Source: Anaerostipes sp. (lineage in GTDB: Bacteria > Bacillota > Clostridia > Lachnospirales > Lachnospiraceae). Taken from it: DNA of 64,000 nt. The notes under the pieces are model-generated. The model was not told where the DNA came from, searched no databases, and saw nothing but the letters and a program-made list of their open reading frames with translations. The translations under genes were made by a program, and so were the position numbers. The DNA is taken from contig JAQWFL010000014.1 of assembly GCA_028704435.1 (NCBI GenBank), forward strand, positions 1 to 64,000, in the 5' to 3' direction. This document shows positions 1 through 7,245 of the stretch, piece by piece; the stretch's first letter is position 1, and each line of letters opens with the position of its first letter.

Positions 1-310
1 CTGCACTTTTGAAATCGAAGCTGCAAGCTGCATAACCTGCTGAACATTGACAACTGAATAACTGCCAGATATTGAATTTTCAAGGTGCATAGCTAAAATC
101 TATGTGCGAAGTTTGAGTTAATTATTAAATAAAAGAAAAAGTAAGTAAACTTACTTAAAAGAAAAATCATGCAAAACACTCCTTGTTCAATCTCTCCGAG
201 ATGTGAACCTTGTTCGTATTGCTGTCGCAAAAAAAGATTTGAAAAATGTTAGTTTACATTCATGTTTTTTTTTATTATGATTAAAGAAACAAGAAAAGGA
301 GTTGATTAAA
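1..310. other. Element DNA upstream of first complete gene
   Basis: No convincing gene of normal size lies here. A perfect inverted repeat AAGTAAGT-aa-ACTTACTT sits near 140-157 and could be an operator or a small hairpin. A 27-codon cysteine-rich reading frame (169-252, six Cys) has no convincing ribosome binding site. The stretch before 311 is A/T-rich and supplies the AGGAG site of the next gene. Confidence 0.4.
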
Positions 311-478
311 ATGTTGGAGTTAGTTAGATATGCTATTAGTGGATTTGTGATATTAAGCATTACAGTAAGCGTTATTGATTTAGTGAAAAGCTTTATGAGT
401 TATAGAATCATCAAGAGCCATGGAGTTGATTTAGATATTGGAGATGTAGAGGAGAGTGGAGCAGATGGCAGAGAGTAA
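311..478 (+). CDS. Small single-pass membrane protein of the element (55 aa)
   Basis: The 55-residue product is too short for the ORF track. It begins MLELVRYAISGFVILSITVS, so one hydrophobic helix (about residues 4-24) is followed by a charged tail rich in Asp/Glu. The ATG has a good AGGAG site 9 bases upstream. The gene overlaps the next gene by 14 nt in another frame, which suggests translational coupling. The function is unknown; small membrane proteins of this kind are common in phage accessory operons. No holin-like pair of helices is seen. Confidence 0.6.
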   Translation: MLELVRYAISGFVILSITVSVIDLVKSFMSYRIIKSHGVDLDIGDVEESGADGRE

Positions 479-995
479 GCAAAAGCCAAAGAGAAAGAGT
501 AATGGAAAGAACAGCCCAGTGATTGGTAGTAATGGAGTGACTGCGACACAAGAAGAACTAAATGACCTAACGAGAGTCTCAATTGAAATATGGAATATGG
601 AGCCTATTAATATTAGAGAACCAGAGGCGGTCAAGAAACGAATCGAGGAATACCTCAACCATTGTATTGACAAAGGATTTAGACCTGGGAATATGGGAAT
701 GTATACGGCTATTGGAATGAGTAAGCAAGGGATCGACTTATTTATTAAGAGGAATCCGAAGCATCCTAGCGTTCCAATCATACAAAAAGGTAAGCAGTTA
801 ATGAGCATGTACAGAGAGCTTTTGATGGTCAATGGAAAGGTTAATCCTGTCACTGGTATCTTTTGGCAGAAGAACTACGATGGACTAAAGGATGTCCAAG
901 AAATAGGGTTGTCAGCAAAGAACACGCTTGAAGCTGAAAAAACTCCAAGTGAAATCATGCAAGATATTGATATAGATGTGAATGAGTTGGATTGA
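465..995 (+). CDS. Terminase small-subunit-like DNA-packaging protein
   Basis: The 176-residue product has a basic N-terminus (KQKPKRK), then a helical region with YLNHCIDKGF and MYTAIGMSKQGI. It ends with NGKVNPVTGIFWQKNYDGLKD. In phage small terminase (gp3-type packaging) proteins a HTH-like segment followed by an NGKINP-TAIF-KN-GYKD-like stretch is typical. Family membership is inferred from this pattern. I chose ATG 465 over the upstream GTG 456 because the GAGGAGAG site is then about 9 bases away. No large terminase follows, so the gene is either rearranged out of its usual place or part of a satellite-like element. Confidence 0.6.
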   Translation: MAESKQKPKRKSNGKNSPVIGSNGVTATQEELNDLTRVSIEIWNMEPINIREPEAVKKRIEEYLNHCIDKGFRPGNMGMYTAIGMSKQGIDLFIKRNPKHPSVPIIQKGKQLMSMYRELLMVNGKVNPVTGIFWQKNYDGLKDVQEIGLSAKNTLEAEKTPSEIMQDIDIDVNELD

Positions 996-1353
996 TTCAT
1001 CTGTTGCTGATGTCGATACACTATATGTTGTGGTTGGAACTATTCCAACAATGAAGACAAATTGCAAAGCATTAAAGAATGGCTTGTTTATGCGGTTTGT
1101 TTATATTTTTTAGCTTTTTATCTATACCTTAAATATAAATTTAACGAATAGTTTAAAATTCATGTTGGAATGAGTGAATAGATGATAGTGAATGAATGAG
1201 CATGATGATTGATTCGCTTTTATGGTTGCGTTTTGTATCATTTTATTTAAACCCTACCCATGGGGTCTATGTGGAGATAGGGGGCGTGTCTTTACTCGAC
1301 CCCCCAAGCAAATAAAAAATAAAAAAGACCATAACAGAAGGGATGGTGAAATT
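996..1353. other. Intergenic stretch with GC-rich, fold-prone island
   Basis: No gene is seen. Most of it is A/T-rich, but 1250-1308 is a sharp GC-rich island. It contains the palindrome CCCATGGG and runs that can pair in alternative ways (CCCTA with ATAGGG; GGGGGCG with CGACCCCC; GGGGTC with GACCCC). The ORF track reads through it from 1222, but a start at 1354 is more natural, so this is probably untranslated. It may be a structured leader RNA or a DNA site of the element. Confidence 0.45.
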
Positions 1354-2214
1354 ATGTTGTCGATATTAGATATAGTGTCTTTTGTAATGTTGTTCATAAT
1401 GGGATGTTTATTTATGCTAAAAAGCATACGTGAAAAAGATGATGTAAAAAAGCATATGTATTTTCAAAGTGCAATGTTGATAGTTATATATGCTGCAATT
1501 GAATATCCAGAAGTAAGAAAATTTGCAATGGAAACAGAAAATGTAACTGTATTAAAACCTAAGATGAACTTTAAACAAGTCTTGGAGAAGTATGGTTATC
1601 CAGTAGTAAGTAAAGAACAGAGTCAATATATTAGCGAGTACAGAACTACTAATTCAGATAAGTTAAAGGATATTCGTTGGAATGGAAACAAATGGGGTAG
1701 AGGTAAGATTTCTAAGAAATGGAGATATCTTGTTAATGCAGATTTCAAAATTAGCAATAAGTGTTGTGACATTATGAAGAAGAATCCAGTGAAGAAATTT
1801 GAAAAGAAAACAGGAAAGCATCCTATCCTTGGAACAATGTGTGAAGAATCAGCATTAAGGAAAAGTCAATGGATGAAGAGTGGGTGTAATGGTTTCGAAA
1901 GTACAAGACCAATCAGTAAGCCAATGTCGTTTTGGACAAACCAAGATGTGTTGGAATACATACAGACTTATGGTATTGAAATCCCCAGCGTCTATGGAGA
2001 AATTGTAGAGGAAAAGGGTAAACTAAAAACTACAAAATGCGATAGGACAGGTTGTGTGTTTTGTATGTATGGTTTGCAGTCTGATAAAACTCCAAATAGA
2101 TTCCAACGAATGAAAGAAACGCATCCAAGGTTATACGAATATTGTTTAAAGCCTAAAGAGGATGGTGGATTAGGAATCAAAGATGTATTTGATTATATGG
2201 GGACAGATTATTAA
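1354..2214 (+). CDS. PAPS-reductase-family C-terminal part fused to a membrane segment
   Basis: The 286-residue product starts with a hydrophobic helix (about residues 6-22) and a second hydrophobic stretch near 44-54. It then enters PAPS reductase-like sequence: EYPEVRKFAMETENVTVLKP, KYGYPVVSKEQSQYI, and the C-terminal Cys cluster CDRTGCVFCMYG. Intact phage relatives carry an SGGKDS PP-loop in the first 40 residues, just before the EYPE motif; that part is absent. The junction sits at about residue 51 (IYAAIEYPEV), as expected from an in-frame deletion joining a small membrane-protein gene to a PAPS reductase gene. Start 1354 has an AGAAGGGATGG site. Without the PP-loop it should not activate a nucleotide, so it is either a dead remnant or repurposed. 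Confidence 0.7.
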   Translation: MLSILDIVSFVMLFIMGCLFMLKSIREKDDVKKHMYFQSAMLIVIYAAIEYPEVRKFAMETENVTVLKPKMNFKQVLEKYGYPVVSKEQSQYISEYRTTNSDKLKDIRWNGNKWGRGKISKKWRYLVNADFKISNKCCDIMKKNPVKKFEKKTGKHPILGTMCEESALRKSQWMKSGCNGFESTRPISKPMSFWTNQDVLEYIQTYGIEIPSVYGEIVEEKGKLKTTKCDRTGCVFCMYGLQSDKTPNRFQRMKETHPRLYEYCLKPKEDGGLGIKDVFDYMGTDY

Positions 2215-2252
2215 AACGAACAATTACAATTGATTATGAAAGGAATATAAAT

Positions 2253-2600
2253 ATGAGTGAATTTAATTATTTAGCAGAAAAAAGAAGGTATTTAGATAGC
2301 ATTGGAAGGAATGGTGGTAGGTGCATCGGAGCAGATTGTGATAGTTGCATGCTTTATGAGCACAACAACGGACACAAAGGAATGTATTGCGATGATTTTG
2401 AAATTATCCATCAAGAAGAAGCAACAGAAATGATGCGTAAATGGGCAGAGGAACACCCAAGAATAACGAATGAAGAGAAATTCACACAGGTATTTGGAGT
2501 GGCTGCAAAAAAGGCTATTATACCATCTGCCGTAGGATTGCGTAATAAGTGGTGGGATGAAGAATATAAAAAACCCAAAAGGAGTGATGAAAGCAAGTGA
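2253..2600 (+). CDS. Phage-type hypothetical protein, cysteine-containing
   Basis: The 115-residue soluble protein has an N-terminal cysteine set (CIGADCDSC, then C about 15 residues later) that could bind a metal, and an NEEKFTQVFG segment of a type repeated in many phage accessory proteins. An AAAGGAATATAAAT site precedes ATG 2253. Its stop overlaps the GTG of the next gene by 4 nt, so the two are likely co-translated. The function is unknown. Confidence 0.6.
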   Translation: MSEFNYLAEKRRYLDSIGRNGGRCIGADCDSCMLYEHNNGHKGMYCDDFEIIHQEEATEMMRKWAEEHPRITNEEKFTQVFGVAAKKAIIPSAVGLRNKWWDEEYKKPKRSDESK

Positions 2601-2926
2601 GTAATAGATTAAAAAAGTTACAAAGACATCAACGGAAATTTATTAGCAAGCAAAAAGAGAATAACATGGTTACAAGAAAAGCGTTTACATACGAATGTGA
2701 AGACTGTGGTAAGAGATTTCGCATGTGGTTACAAAAAGGACTTGAAGAACCAGGAGAAAACCACAAGCCTGTCCCATTTGTTATTCAATGTAAGTGTGGT
2801 GGTATGGCGACTCACGTTGATTGGAGCAACGATATTGAGTTAAATCATGATCTTCCGATTCTAGATCACATGAATTATTTTGCATTTAAAGTTAATCAGG
2901 ATTGCGGGATGGCGGTATTAAGATGA
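2597..2926 (+). CDS. Zinc-ribbon phage protein
   Basis: The 109-residue product has a very basic N-terminus (RLKKLQRHQRKFISKQK) and a four-cysteine zinc ribbon made of CEDCGKRF and CKCGG. It starts with GTG inside the GTGA overlap with the preceding stop. Such ribbons bind nucleic acid or stabilise small proteins; the role here is unknown. The next small gene begins 2 nt after its stop. Confidence 0.6.
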   Translation: MSNRLKKLQRHQRKFISKQKENNMVTRKAFTYECEDCGKRFRMWLQKGLEEPGENHKPVPFVIQCKCGGMATHVDWSNDIELNHDLPILDHMNYFAFKVNQDCGMAVLR

Positions 2927-2927
2927 G

Positions 2928-3041
2928 GTGGGAAAATGGAAGATAATATATCAATGCAAAAATTGTGATAAACACTATGAACTTGATTATGAGGAATACG
3001 ATCATTGCCCTGAGTGTGGACAAAAATTGAAATGGGATTAG
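2928..3041 (+). CDS. 37-residue zinc-ribbon peptide
   Basis: This is too short for the ORF track. Read from GTG 2928, it encodes a 37-residue peptide with YQCKNCDKHYELDYEEYDHC and PECGQKL, a compact CxxC...CxxC rubredoxin-like knuckle ending KLKWD. It starts 2 nt after the previous stop, so translation is probably coupled. The next gene starts 12 nt downstream with its own GGAGGAAG site. The motif makes it likely real although its Shine-Dalgarno site is weak. Confidence 0.55.
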   Translation: MGKWKIIYQCKNCDKHYELDYEEYDHCPECGQKLKWD

Positions 3042-3053
3042 GAGGAAGCGAGC

Positions 3054-3581
3054 ATGAGTAATGAAATCAAAGTAAATTTTGAAAATTTGACAGAGGATGA
3101 AAGAAAAGAATTAATGAGACTGGTAGAAAAATCAAGCGAGCCAAAAAGTAAGATATGGAAGCCGGGAAAAGATGAAGAGTATTATTTCATAGATAATTTT
3201 GGTACAAATGACAATTCCATTTGGAATGATGACTCGGTTGATTTCAGAAGATATGACATTGGGAATGTTTTTAAAACAAGGAAAGAGGCGGAGCTTGCCG
3301 CTAGAAAGCAAAAAGTAATTGTTGAGTTGGAGCAATATGCAATTGAGCATAATGAGGATGACATTAATTGGAATGGTACTGAATGTAAATATAAATATAG
3401 TATTGCATATAATCACGGAAAGAAAGAATTAATAGTTATTCCTAATAAAGTCCTAGAAGACATGGGACAGATTTATTTCACGTCAATTAAAATTGCAAGC
3501 GACGCAATAAATGCAGTTGGATTAGATTCAATTGAGAAATATATGTTCGGCGTGGAGGTAGAAGAGAGTGAGAAATATTGA
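3054..3581 (+). CDS. Conserved phage hypothetical protein
   Basis: The 175-residue soluble, acidic protein has an N-terminal helical, charged segment, then WKPGKDEEYYFIDNFG, RYDIGNVFKTRKEAELAARK and a C-terminal helical part. The 'W-P-G-E-YY-I ... GN-F-T-EAE' layout is a recurrent type of phage-encoded protein of unknown role. A strong TAGGAGGAAG site lies before ATG 3054. The 3' end overlaps the next gene by 14 nt. Confidence 0.65.
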   Translation: MSNEIKVNFENLTEDERKELMRLVEKSSEPKSKIWKPGKDEEYYFIDNFGTNDNSIWNDDSVDFRRYDIGNVFKTRKEAELAARKQKVIVELEQYAIEHNEDDINWNGTECKYKYSIAYNHGKKELIVIPNKVLEDMGQIYFTSIKIASDAINAVGLDSIEKYMFGVEVEESEKY

Positions 3582-3813
3582 TAGCATAGTTCTAAACTTG
3601 AACTTGCTAAAAGAACAGTATGAAGAACATGGAAATATCTGGTGGGAAGATGAATATGGAAGCAGCCTTGTGTGGCAAATAGCTTGTCATCCAGTGTTTT
3701 CAGATTCTACACCATGCTTGAATAAAGTTAGAGGTGTTGAGTTCCGAGAAGAAGGATGGGATAGCAATTGTGAAGAATGTAAAGCCAGATGGCTGATGGA
3801 AATATACGAGTAA
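3568..3813 (+). CDS. Hypothetical phage protein, 81 aa
   Basis: The small acidic protein starts with GTG inside the end of the preceding gene, with a GGAGG site at about 3555-3559. It contains EHGNIWWEDEYG and four cysteines (CHPVF, TPCLN, CEECK) that could form a metal site. No family is recognised. Confidence 0.5.
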   Translation: MRNIDSIVLNLNLLKEQYEEHGNIWWEDEYGSSLVWQIACHPVFSDSTPCLNKVRGVEFREEGWDSNCEECKARWLMEIYE

Positions 3814-3827
3814 GGAGAATGAAGTAG

Positions 3828-4202
3828 ATGATTGATGAAAAGAAGCTGATTGAATTTCTTATTTGGAATAAGACAGAACAGAAAGCAGAAGCACTTGATA
3901 TTGATGAATTGATTCGATATTTGAACGAAGATTGTGAAAAGGTTGGAGAGTGGACTCCAGTGAGTGAGGGTTTGCCGAAAAAACAAAGTGGGAAAGATGG
4001 CGAATATTATGATTTTGTTCTTGTAACATTAAATGATGGAGATGTAAGCATTGGCGTCTATAGAGATGACGATAAGTGGTGGTGGACACGACATTCACAT
4101 GGAGGGGATGGTTATGTACCTCGTAACAATGTAGTAGCATGGATGCCACGTCCAAAGCCATATAGAAAGGAAGAAGAAAATGAAATTAATCGAAATTCTT
4201 GA
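3828..4202 (+). CDS. DUF551-like phage protein
   Basis: The 124-residue product ends in the layout typical of DUF551: GEWTPVSEGLPKKQ near residues 40-55, VLVTLNDGDV, an Arg/Trp-rich segment, then VAWMPRPKPY. DUF551 proteins are common in phages and their function is not known. An AAGGAG site precedes the ATG. The 3' end overlaps the next gene by 23 nt. Confidence 0.7.
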   Translation: MIDEKKLIEFLIWNKTEQKAEALDIDELIRYLNEDCEKVGEWTPVSEGLPKKQSGKDGEYYDFVLVTLNDGDVSIGVYRDDDKWWWTRHSHGGDGYVPRNNVVAWMPRPKPYRKEEENEINRNS

Positions 4203-4374
4203 AACAAGTGCGAAGGAAACAATAATATGTGAAGGAGTCGATGAGTTACTTATTATTAAAGAAGGTTTGAAATACGAAGAAATACTTAGTTCTAAATTTC
4301 TAGAAACAAATGTAGAATCAATTGATTCTCGAGGATGCAATATTATTGTAAGAATTGAAGAATCAATTGAGTAG
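4180..4374 (+). CDS. Hypothetical phage protein, 64 aa
   Basis: The small acidic protein has a GAAGG site within the end of the DUF551-like gene. It shows alternating beta and alpha segments and no recognised motif. It belongs to the tightly packed accessory operon. Confidence 0.5.
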   Translation: MKLIEILETSAKETIICEGVDELLIIKEGLKYEEILSSKFLETNVESIDSRGCNIIVRIEESIE

Positions 4375-4390
4375 AAAAGGAGAATAAATT

Positions 4391-4663
4391 ATGAAATACA
4401 AAAAGAAACCAGTTGTTATTGAAGCGTTCAAATATGATGGTGATTTAAAGGGAGCTGATGGAAAGTACTATGTTCCTGAATGGGCTGTGACAGCATTTAA
4501 GAATGCTTGTATGCAATATGTTGATGGTGAATTATACATAGCAACACTTGAAGGTGATATGAAAGCATCTGTTGGTGATTATATTATAAAAGGTGTCGAG
4601 GGTGAAATATATCCATGTAAGCCTGATATATTTGAAAAGACGTATGAAAAAGTTAATGAGTAA
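4391..4663 (+). CDS. KPVVIEAF/PGDYG-like phage protein
   Basis: The 90-residue product opens with KYKKKPVVIEAFKYDG and ends with VGDYIIKGVEGEIYPCKPDI and FEKTYEKV. This pair of blocks defines a very common phage protein group resembling PGDYG-type domains; its biochemical role is unknown. An AAAAGGAG site precedes the ATG. It is one of the better conserved markers that this region is phage-derived. Confidence 0.7.
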   Translation: MKYKKKPVVIEAFKYDGDLKGADGKYYVPEWAVTAFKNACMQYVDGELYIATLEGDMKASVGDYIIKGVEGEIYPCKPDIFEKTYEKVNE

Positions 4664-4680
4664 AAGAGGTGTAAGTTTTT

Positions 4681-4941
4681 ATGAAACAAACTAAAACAAT
4701 TGAATCATACCGATGTGATTTTTGTGGTAAAGAATGCGAGCACACAGAATATGTCCTACCGACTATAAGTCAAAATGTTGTAAAAGAGGGGAATATTGCA
4801 ACATTCTACAATGACATAGAACCAGTGCAATGTGATTTATGTGAAGCGTGTCAGAAGAAAGTGCATTTCGGAATCCAATTATCACGCATGGCAATTCTTA
4901 ATGATGATGGAGAATTAGAGTTAAATAAAGATTTGTATTAA
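4681..4941 (+). CDS. Zinc-ribbon phage protein, 86 aa
   Basis: The product has two cysteine pairs, CDFCGKEC near residue 12 and CDLCEAC near residue 57, which form a likely zinc ribbon. Between them lies a beta-rich segment. An AAGAGGTG site precedes ATG 4681. The function is unknown. Confidence 0.6.
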   Translation: MKQTKTIESYRCDFCGKECEHTEYVLPTISQNVVKEGNIATFYNDIEPVQCDLCEACQKKVHFGIQLSRMAILNDDGELELNKDLY

Positions 4942-4961
4942 AAAGATTGGAGAGTAAAAGA

Positions 4962-5228
4962 ATGAATTTACTAATCAAGAGATTAGGTAGAAGTGAAATC
5001 ACAGGTGCTATTTACAAAAGTGAAGCTGCTCAATATCCAATTGTTGTAAGGACTAGAAGATGTGCCAATTCTATAAAAGAACAAGCAGAGAGAATGGGGC
5101 GTTTAATTCCAGAACCTGTTGTTGTTGAAGAATTGAGTGATAGCATTATGATAGTACCTAAACACATATTAATATACGGATACGAAACCGTTATAGAATT
5201 AAGTAAATATCTTGGAACGATGCGGTAG
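4962..5228 (+). CDS. Hypothetical phage protein, 88 aa
   Basis: The ORF track starts at TTG 4947, but ATG 4962 sits at the proper distance from GGAGAG, so I use that start. The product is basic at the N-terminus (NLLIKRLGRSE) with a helical C-terminus and no cysteine motif of note. No family is recognised. Confidence 0.5.
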   Translation: MNLLIKRLGRSEITGAIYKSEAAQYPIVVRTRRCANSIKEQAERMGRLIPEPVVVEELSDSIMIVPKHILIYGYETVIELSKYLGTMR

Positions 5229-5270
5229 GTGTAATTATTAGGACACAGATAGAAGAATAGGAGAGTAAGT

Positions 5271-5468
5271 ATGAGCAAAGAAGAAAAATACAAGTTGGCA
5301 TTATTCACAGTCATTAAAAATTCACAAGTAATGCCAGAAGGAATCAGACAAGGGAAATCCATGAAAGAAATCAACAAGATGTCCAAAGACGTAATGGATT
5401 ACATCATGGAAAGCATTGTTTTTGAATCAGCAAAAGAATCGTTTGATTCGATAGAGAAAGAAAACTGA
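5271..5468 (+). CDS. Hypothetical phage protein, 65 aa
   Basis: The small, highly charged, helical protein (KEEKYKLALFTVIKNS; ESAKESFDSIEKEN) is preceded by a GGAGAG site. No family is recognised; it is supported by good spacing and by its place in the operon. Confidence 0.5.
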   Translation: MSKEEKYKLALFTVIKNSQVMPEGIRQGKSMKEINKMSKDVMDYIMESIVFESAKESFDSIEKEN

Positions 5469-5500
5469 TAATAACTAAAAAGTAGTAGAAAGGAGTAATA

Positions 5501-5578
5501 GTGGTTTTGGTCGACCAACAAAAAATACGTGTTTTACTCTATTTTACAAGATTATGGAAAAGAGAACAAAGAAATTAA
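5501..5578 (+). CDS. Possible 25-residue leader peptide overlapping methyltransferase start
   Basis: A GTG at 5501 has the strong AAGGAG site (about 5490-5495) that the methyltransferase ATG itself lacks. The frame runs 25 codons and stops at 5578, 25 nt inside the methyltransferase gene. This is the layout of a translationally coupled leader. It could also be the remnant of an N-terminus after a frameshift. The peptide has no motif. Confidence 0.3.
   Translation: MVLVDQQKIRVLLYFTRLWKREQRN
5507..5518. promoter_or_regulatory. 12-bp perfect palindrome upstream of methyltransferase
   Basis: TTGGTCGACCAA is a perfect dyad containing GTCGAC, placed between the Shine-Dalgarno site and the methyltransferase ATG. 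It could be an operator, a hairpin that gates translation, or a target of the methyltransferase itself. This is inferred from position only. Confidence 0.35.
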
Positions 5579-6399
5579 AGTGTGAAATCTATAGAGATTC
5601 AATGCAAAATTACAAGAAGTATGCAATACCACCAGCACAACTTATTATTGCTGATGTTCCGTATAATGTAGGAACTAATTTTTATGGTTCAAATCCTATG
5701 TGGTATAAGAACGGAGATAACAAAAACGGAGAAAGCAAATTTGCGAAAAAGTCAGCATTCAATTCAGATTTCAATTTTAATCTATATGAATATTTTCATT
5801 TTTGCTCAAAAATGCTAAAGAAAGATGACAAGGGAAAGCAGGCAAGAGGAAGAAGTAGCAATAGTCCATGTATGATTGTGTTTTGTAGTTTTGAACAATT
5901 ACCAACATTAATTGACGCAGGAAAGAAACATGGATTTGTGCATTACATACCATTAGTATTTGTTAAAAATTACAGTCCACAAGTATTAAAAGCCAATATG
6001 CGTGTAGTTGGTGCTACAGAATACGCATTGCTTCTATATCGTGATAAACTGCCAAAGTTTAGAAATGGATTACAGATTGACGAGAACGGAAAAAATATTC
6101 GTGGAACTGGTCACATGGTTTTTAATTGGTTTGAATGGAAGCGTGATAATGCAAAAGAATATCCTAAGATACATCCAGCTCAAAAACCAGTAGGATTATT
6201 AAAGGAACTAATAAAAACATTTACAGATGAAGGAGATGTCGTTATTGACCCTTGTTGTGGAAGTGGAACGACATTAAGAGCATCACACGAACTTGGAAGG
6301 AGTTCTTTCGGTTTTGAAATTGATAGAAATTTTTACAAAAGAGCGAAAGAAGAAATGATTAATTTGCCAGATGAAATTCAAATGGAATTGAATCTTTAA
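5554..6399 (+). CDS. Orphan DNA adenine/cytosine-N4 methyltransferase
   Basis: The 281-residue product has the N6/N4 methyltransferase motifs in beta-class order: the catalytic motif ADVPYNVG (a D-x-PY variant of DPPY) near residue 34, then the SAM-binding motif DPCCGSGTTL near 230 preceded by HPAQKPVGLL. It methylates DNA bases using S-adenosylmethionine. No restriction endonuclease gene is nearby, so it is an orphan enzyme, as is usual in phages, where it may protect DNA. The ATG lacks a close ribosome site; see the overlapping leader. Family assignment is strong, target sequence unknown. Confidence 0.85.
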   Translation: MEKRTKKLKCEIYRDSMQNYKKYAIPPAQLIIADVPYNVGTNFYGSNPMWYKNGDNKNGESKFAKKSAFNSDFNFNLYEYFHFCSKMLKKDDKGKQARGRSSNSPCMIVFCSFEQLPTLIDAGKKHGFVHYIPLVFVKNYSPQVLKANMRVVGATEYALLLYRDKLPKFRNGLQIDENGKNIRGTGHMVFNWFEWKRDNAKEYPKIHPAQKPVGLLKELIKTFTDEGDVVIDPCCGSGTTLRASHELGRSSFGFEIDRNFYKRAKEEMINLPDEIQMELNL

Positions 6400-6425
6400 T
6401 TATATGAAAAAGAAAGGAATAGTAA

Positions 6426-6851
6426 ATGAAAATTAAAATTAAATACCACAAAGACATAGAAAAAATCAAGCCAATTGCAATTGGGGATTTCATTGATCTA
6501 AGGTCAGCAGAAACAGTAAGTATTAAAAAGGGAGAACTAAAGATTATATCTCTTGGAATATCCATGGAACTACCTAAAGGATATTATGCAGAGCTTGTTC
6601 CAAGAAGTAGCACAGCTAAGAGTTTCGGGGTTATTCTTGCAAATTCAATTGGGATTATTGATGAATCTTATTGTGGAGACAACGACATTTGGACATTCCC
6701 AGCATTAGCAATTCGGGATACTACGATACATAAAAATGATAGAATTTGTCAATTTAGAATCGTAAAGAAGATGCCAGAGATAGAGTTTGAAGAAGTAGAG
6801 CATTTAGGAAACGATAACAGGGGTGGACTTGGTTCTACTGGAATTAATTAA
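6426..6851 (+). CDS. dut: dUTP diphosphatase (dUTPase)
   Basis: The 141-residue trimeric-type dUTPase hydrolyses dUTP to dUMP and pyrophosphate. All five motifs are visible: DLRSAE (1), [11 protein letters not shown] (2), [12 protein letters not shown] (3), [10 protein letters not shown] (4) and the C-terminal arm [11 protein letters not shown] (5). Length is normal for the family. An AAAGGAAT site precedes ATG 6426. Phages often carry this gene to keep uracil out of their DNA; it sits directly after the methyltransferase. Confidence 0.92.
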   Translation: MKIKIKYHKDIEKIKPIAIGDFIDLRSAETVSIKKGELKIISLGISMELPKGYYAELVPRSSTAKSFGVILANSIGIIDESYCGDNDIWTFPALAIRDTTIHKNDRICQFRIVKKMPEIEFEEVEHLGNDNRGGLGSTGIN

Positions 6852-6865
6852 AGGAGTGGTTTTGT

Positions 6866-7009
6866 ATGGAAAAATGTTGTGGAACTTGCAAATATCATTA
6901 TCATGAAAGCATAGATGATGGATGGTTTTGTTTAAATGATGAAAGTGAATATGTGTTAGATTATACGGATTATGAGCATTGCTGCGAAGATTACGAGGAA
7001 AGGGATTGA
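6866..7009 (+). CDS. 47-residue cysteine-rich phage protein
   Basis: This is too short for the ORF track. It starts at ATG 6866 with an AAGGAG site. The product MEKCCGTCKYH...WFCLND...CCEDYEERD has six cysteines and closely resembles a recurrent phage small protein with CGTCKYH at the front and CEDYE at the end. It probably binds zinc. It ends 6 nt before the Xis-like gene. Confidence 0.65.
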   Translation: MEKCCGTCKYHYHESIDDGWFCLNDESEYVLDYTDYEHCCEDYEERD

Positions 7010-7015
7010 TGATGA

Positions 7016-7201
7016 ATGAAAGAGGAATATTTAAAACCTAGTGAAATTTCTAAAATACTAGGTTATGGAATGACCAAAACATATGCCTTAATACATACTA
7101 ATGGATTTCCAAAAATCAAAATCGGCAGAGGATATCTTATTCCTAGAAGTGAGTTTGATAAGTGGATTAAGCTAAATTTAAGAGGGAGTGTTGTTTTATA
7201 A
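7016..7201 (+). CDS. AlpA/Xis-like helix-turn-helix protein
   Basis: The 61-residue winged-HTH protein contains YLKPSEISKILGYGMTKTYA, then GFPKIKIGRGYLIPRSEFDK, the standard layout of excisionase/AlpA-type DNA-binding proteins. It lies tail-to-tail with the integrase gene across a shared terminator. It probably acts as the recombination directionality factor that guides the integrase to excise the element. Confidence 0.75.
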   Translation: MKEEYLKPSEISKILGYGMTKTYALIHTNGFPKIKIGRGYLIPRSEFDKWIKLNLRGSVVL

Positions 7202-7203
7202 TT

Positions 7204-7244
7204 AAAAAATACCTTTGGACTAATTAAATCCAGAGGTATTTTTT
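7204..7244. terminator. Bidirectional terminator between xis-like and integrase genes
   Basis: AAAAAATACCT-TGGA is repeated in inverted form as TCCA-AGGTATTTTTT, giving a long stem flanked by A- and T-runs. It can stop transcription from both sides. Confidence 0.85.
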
Positions 7245-7245
7245 C

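Noticed and set aside
1222-1353. N-terminal 44 codons of the 1222 ORF
   Set aside because: They run through a GC-rich structured stretch with no ribosome site; ATG 1354 has one and starts a membrane helix.
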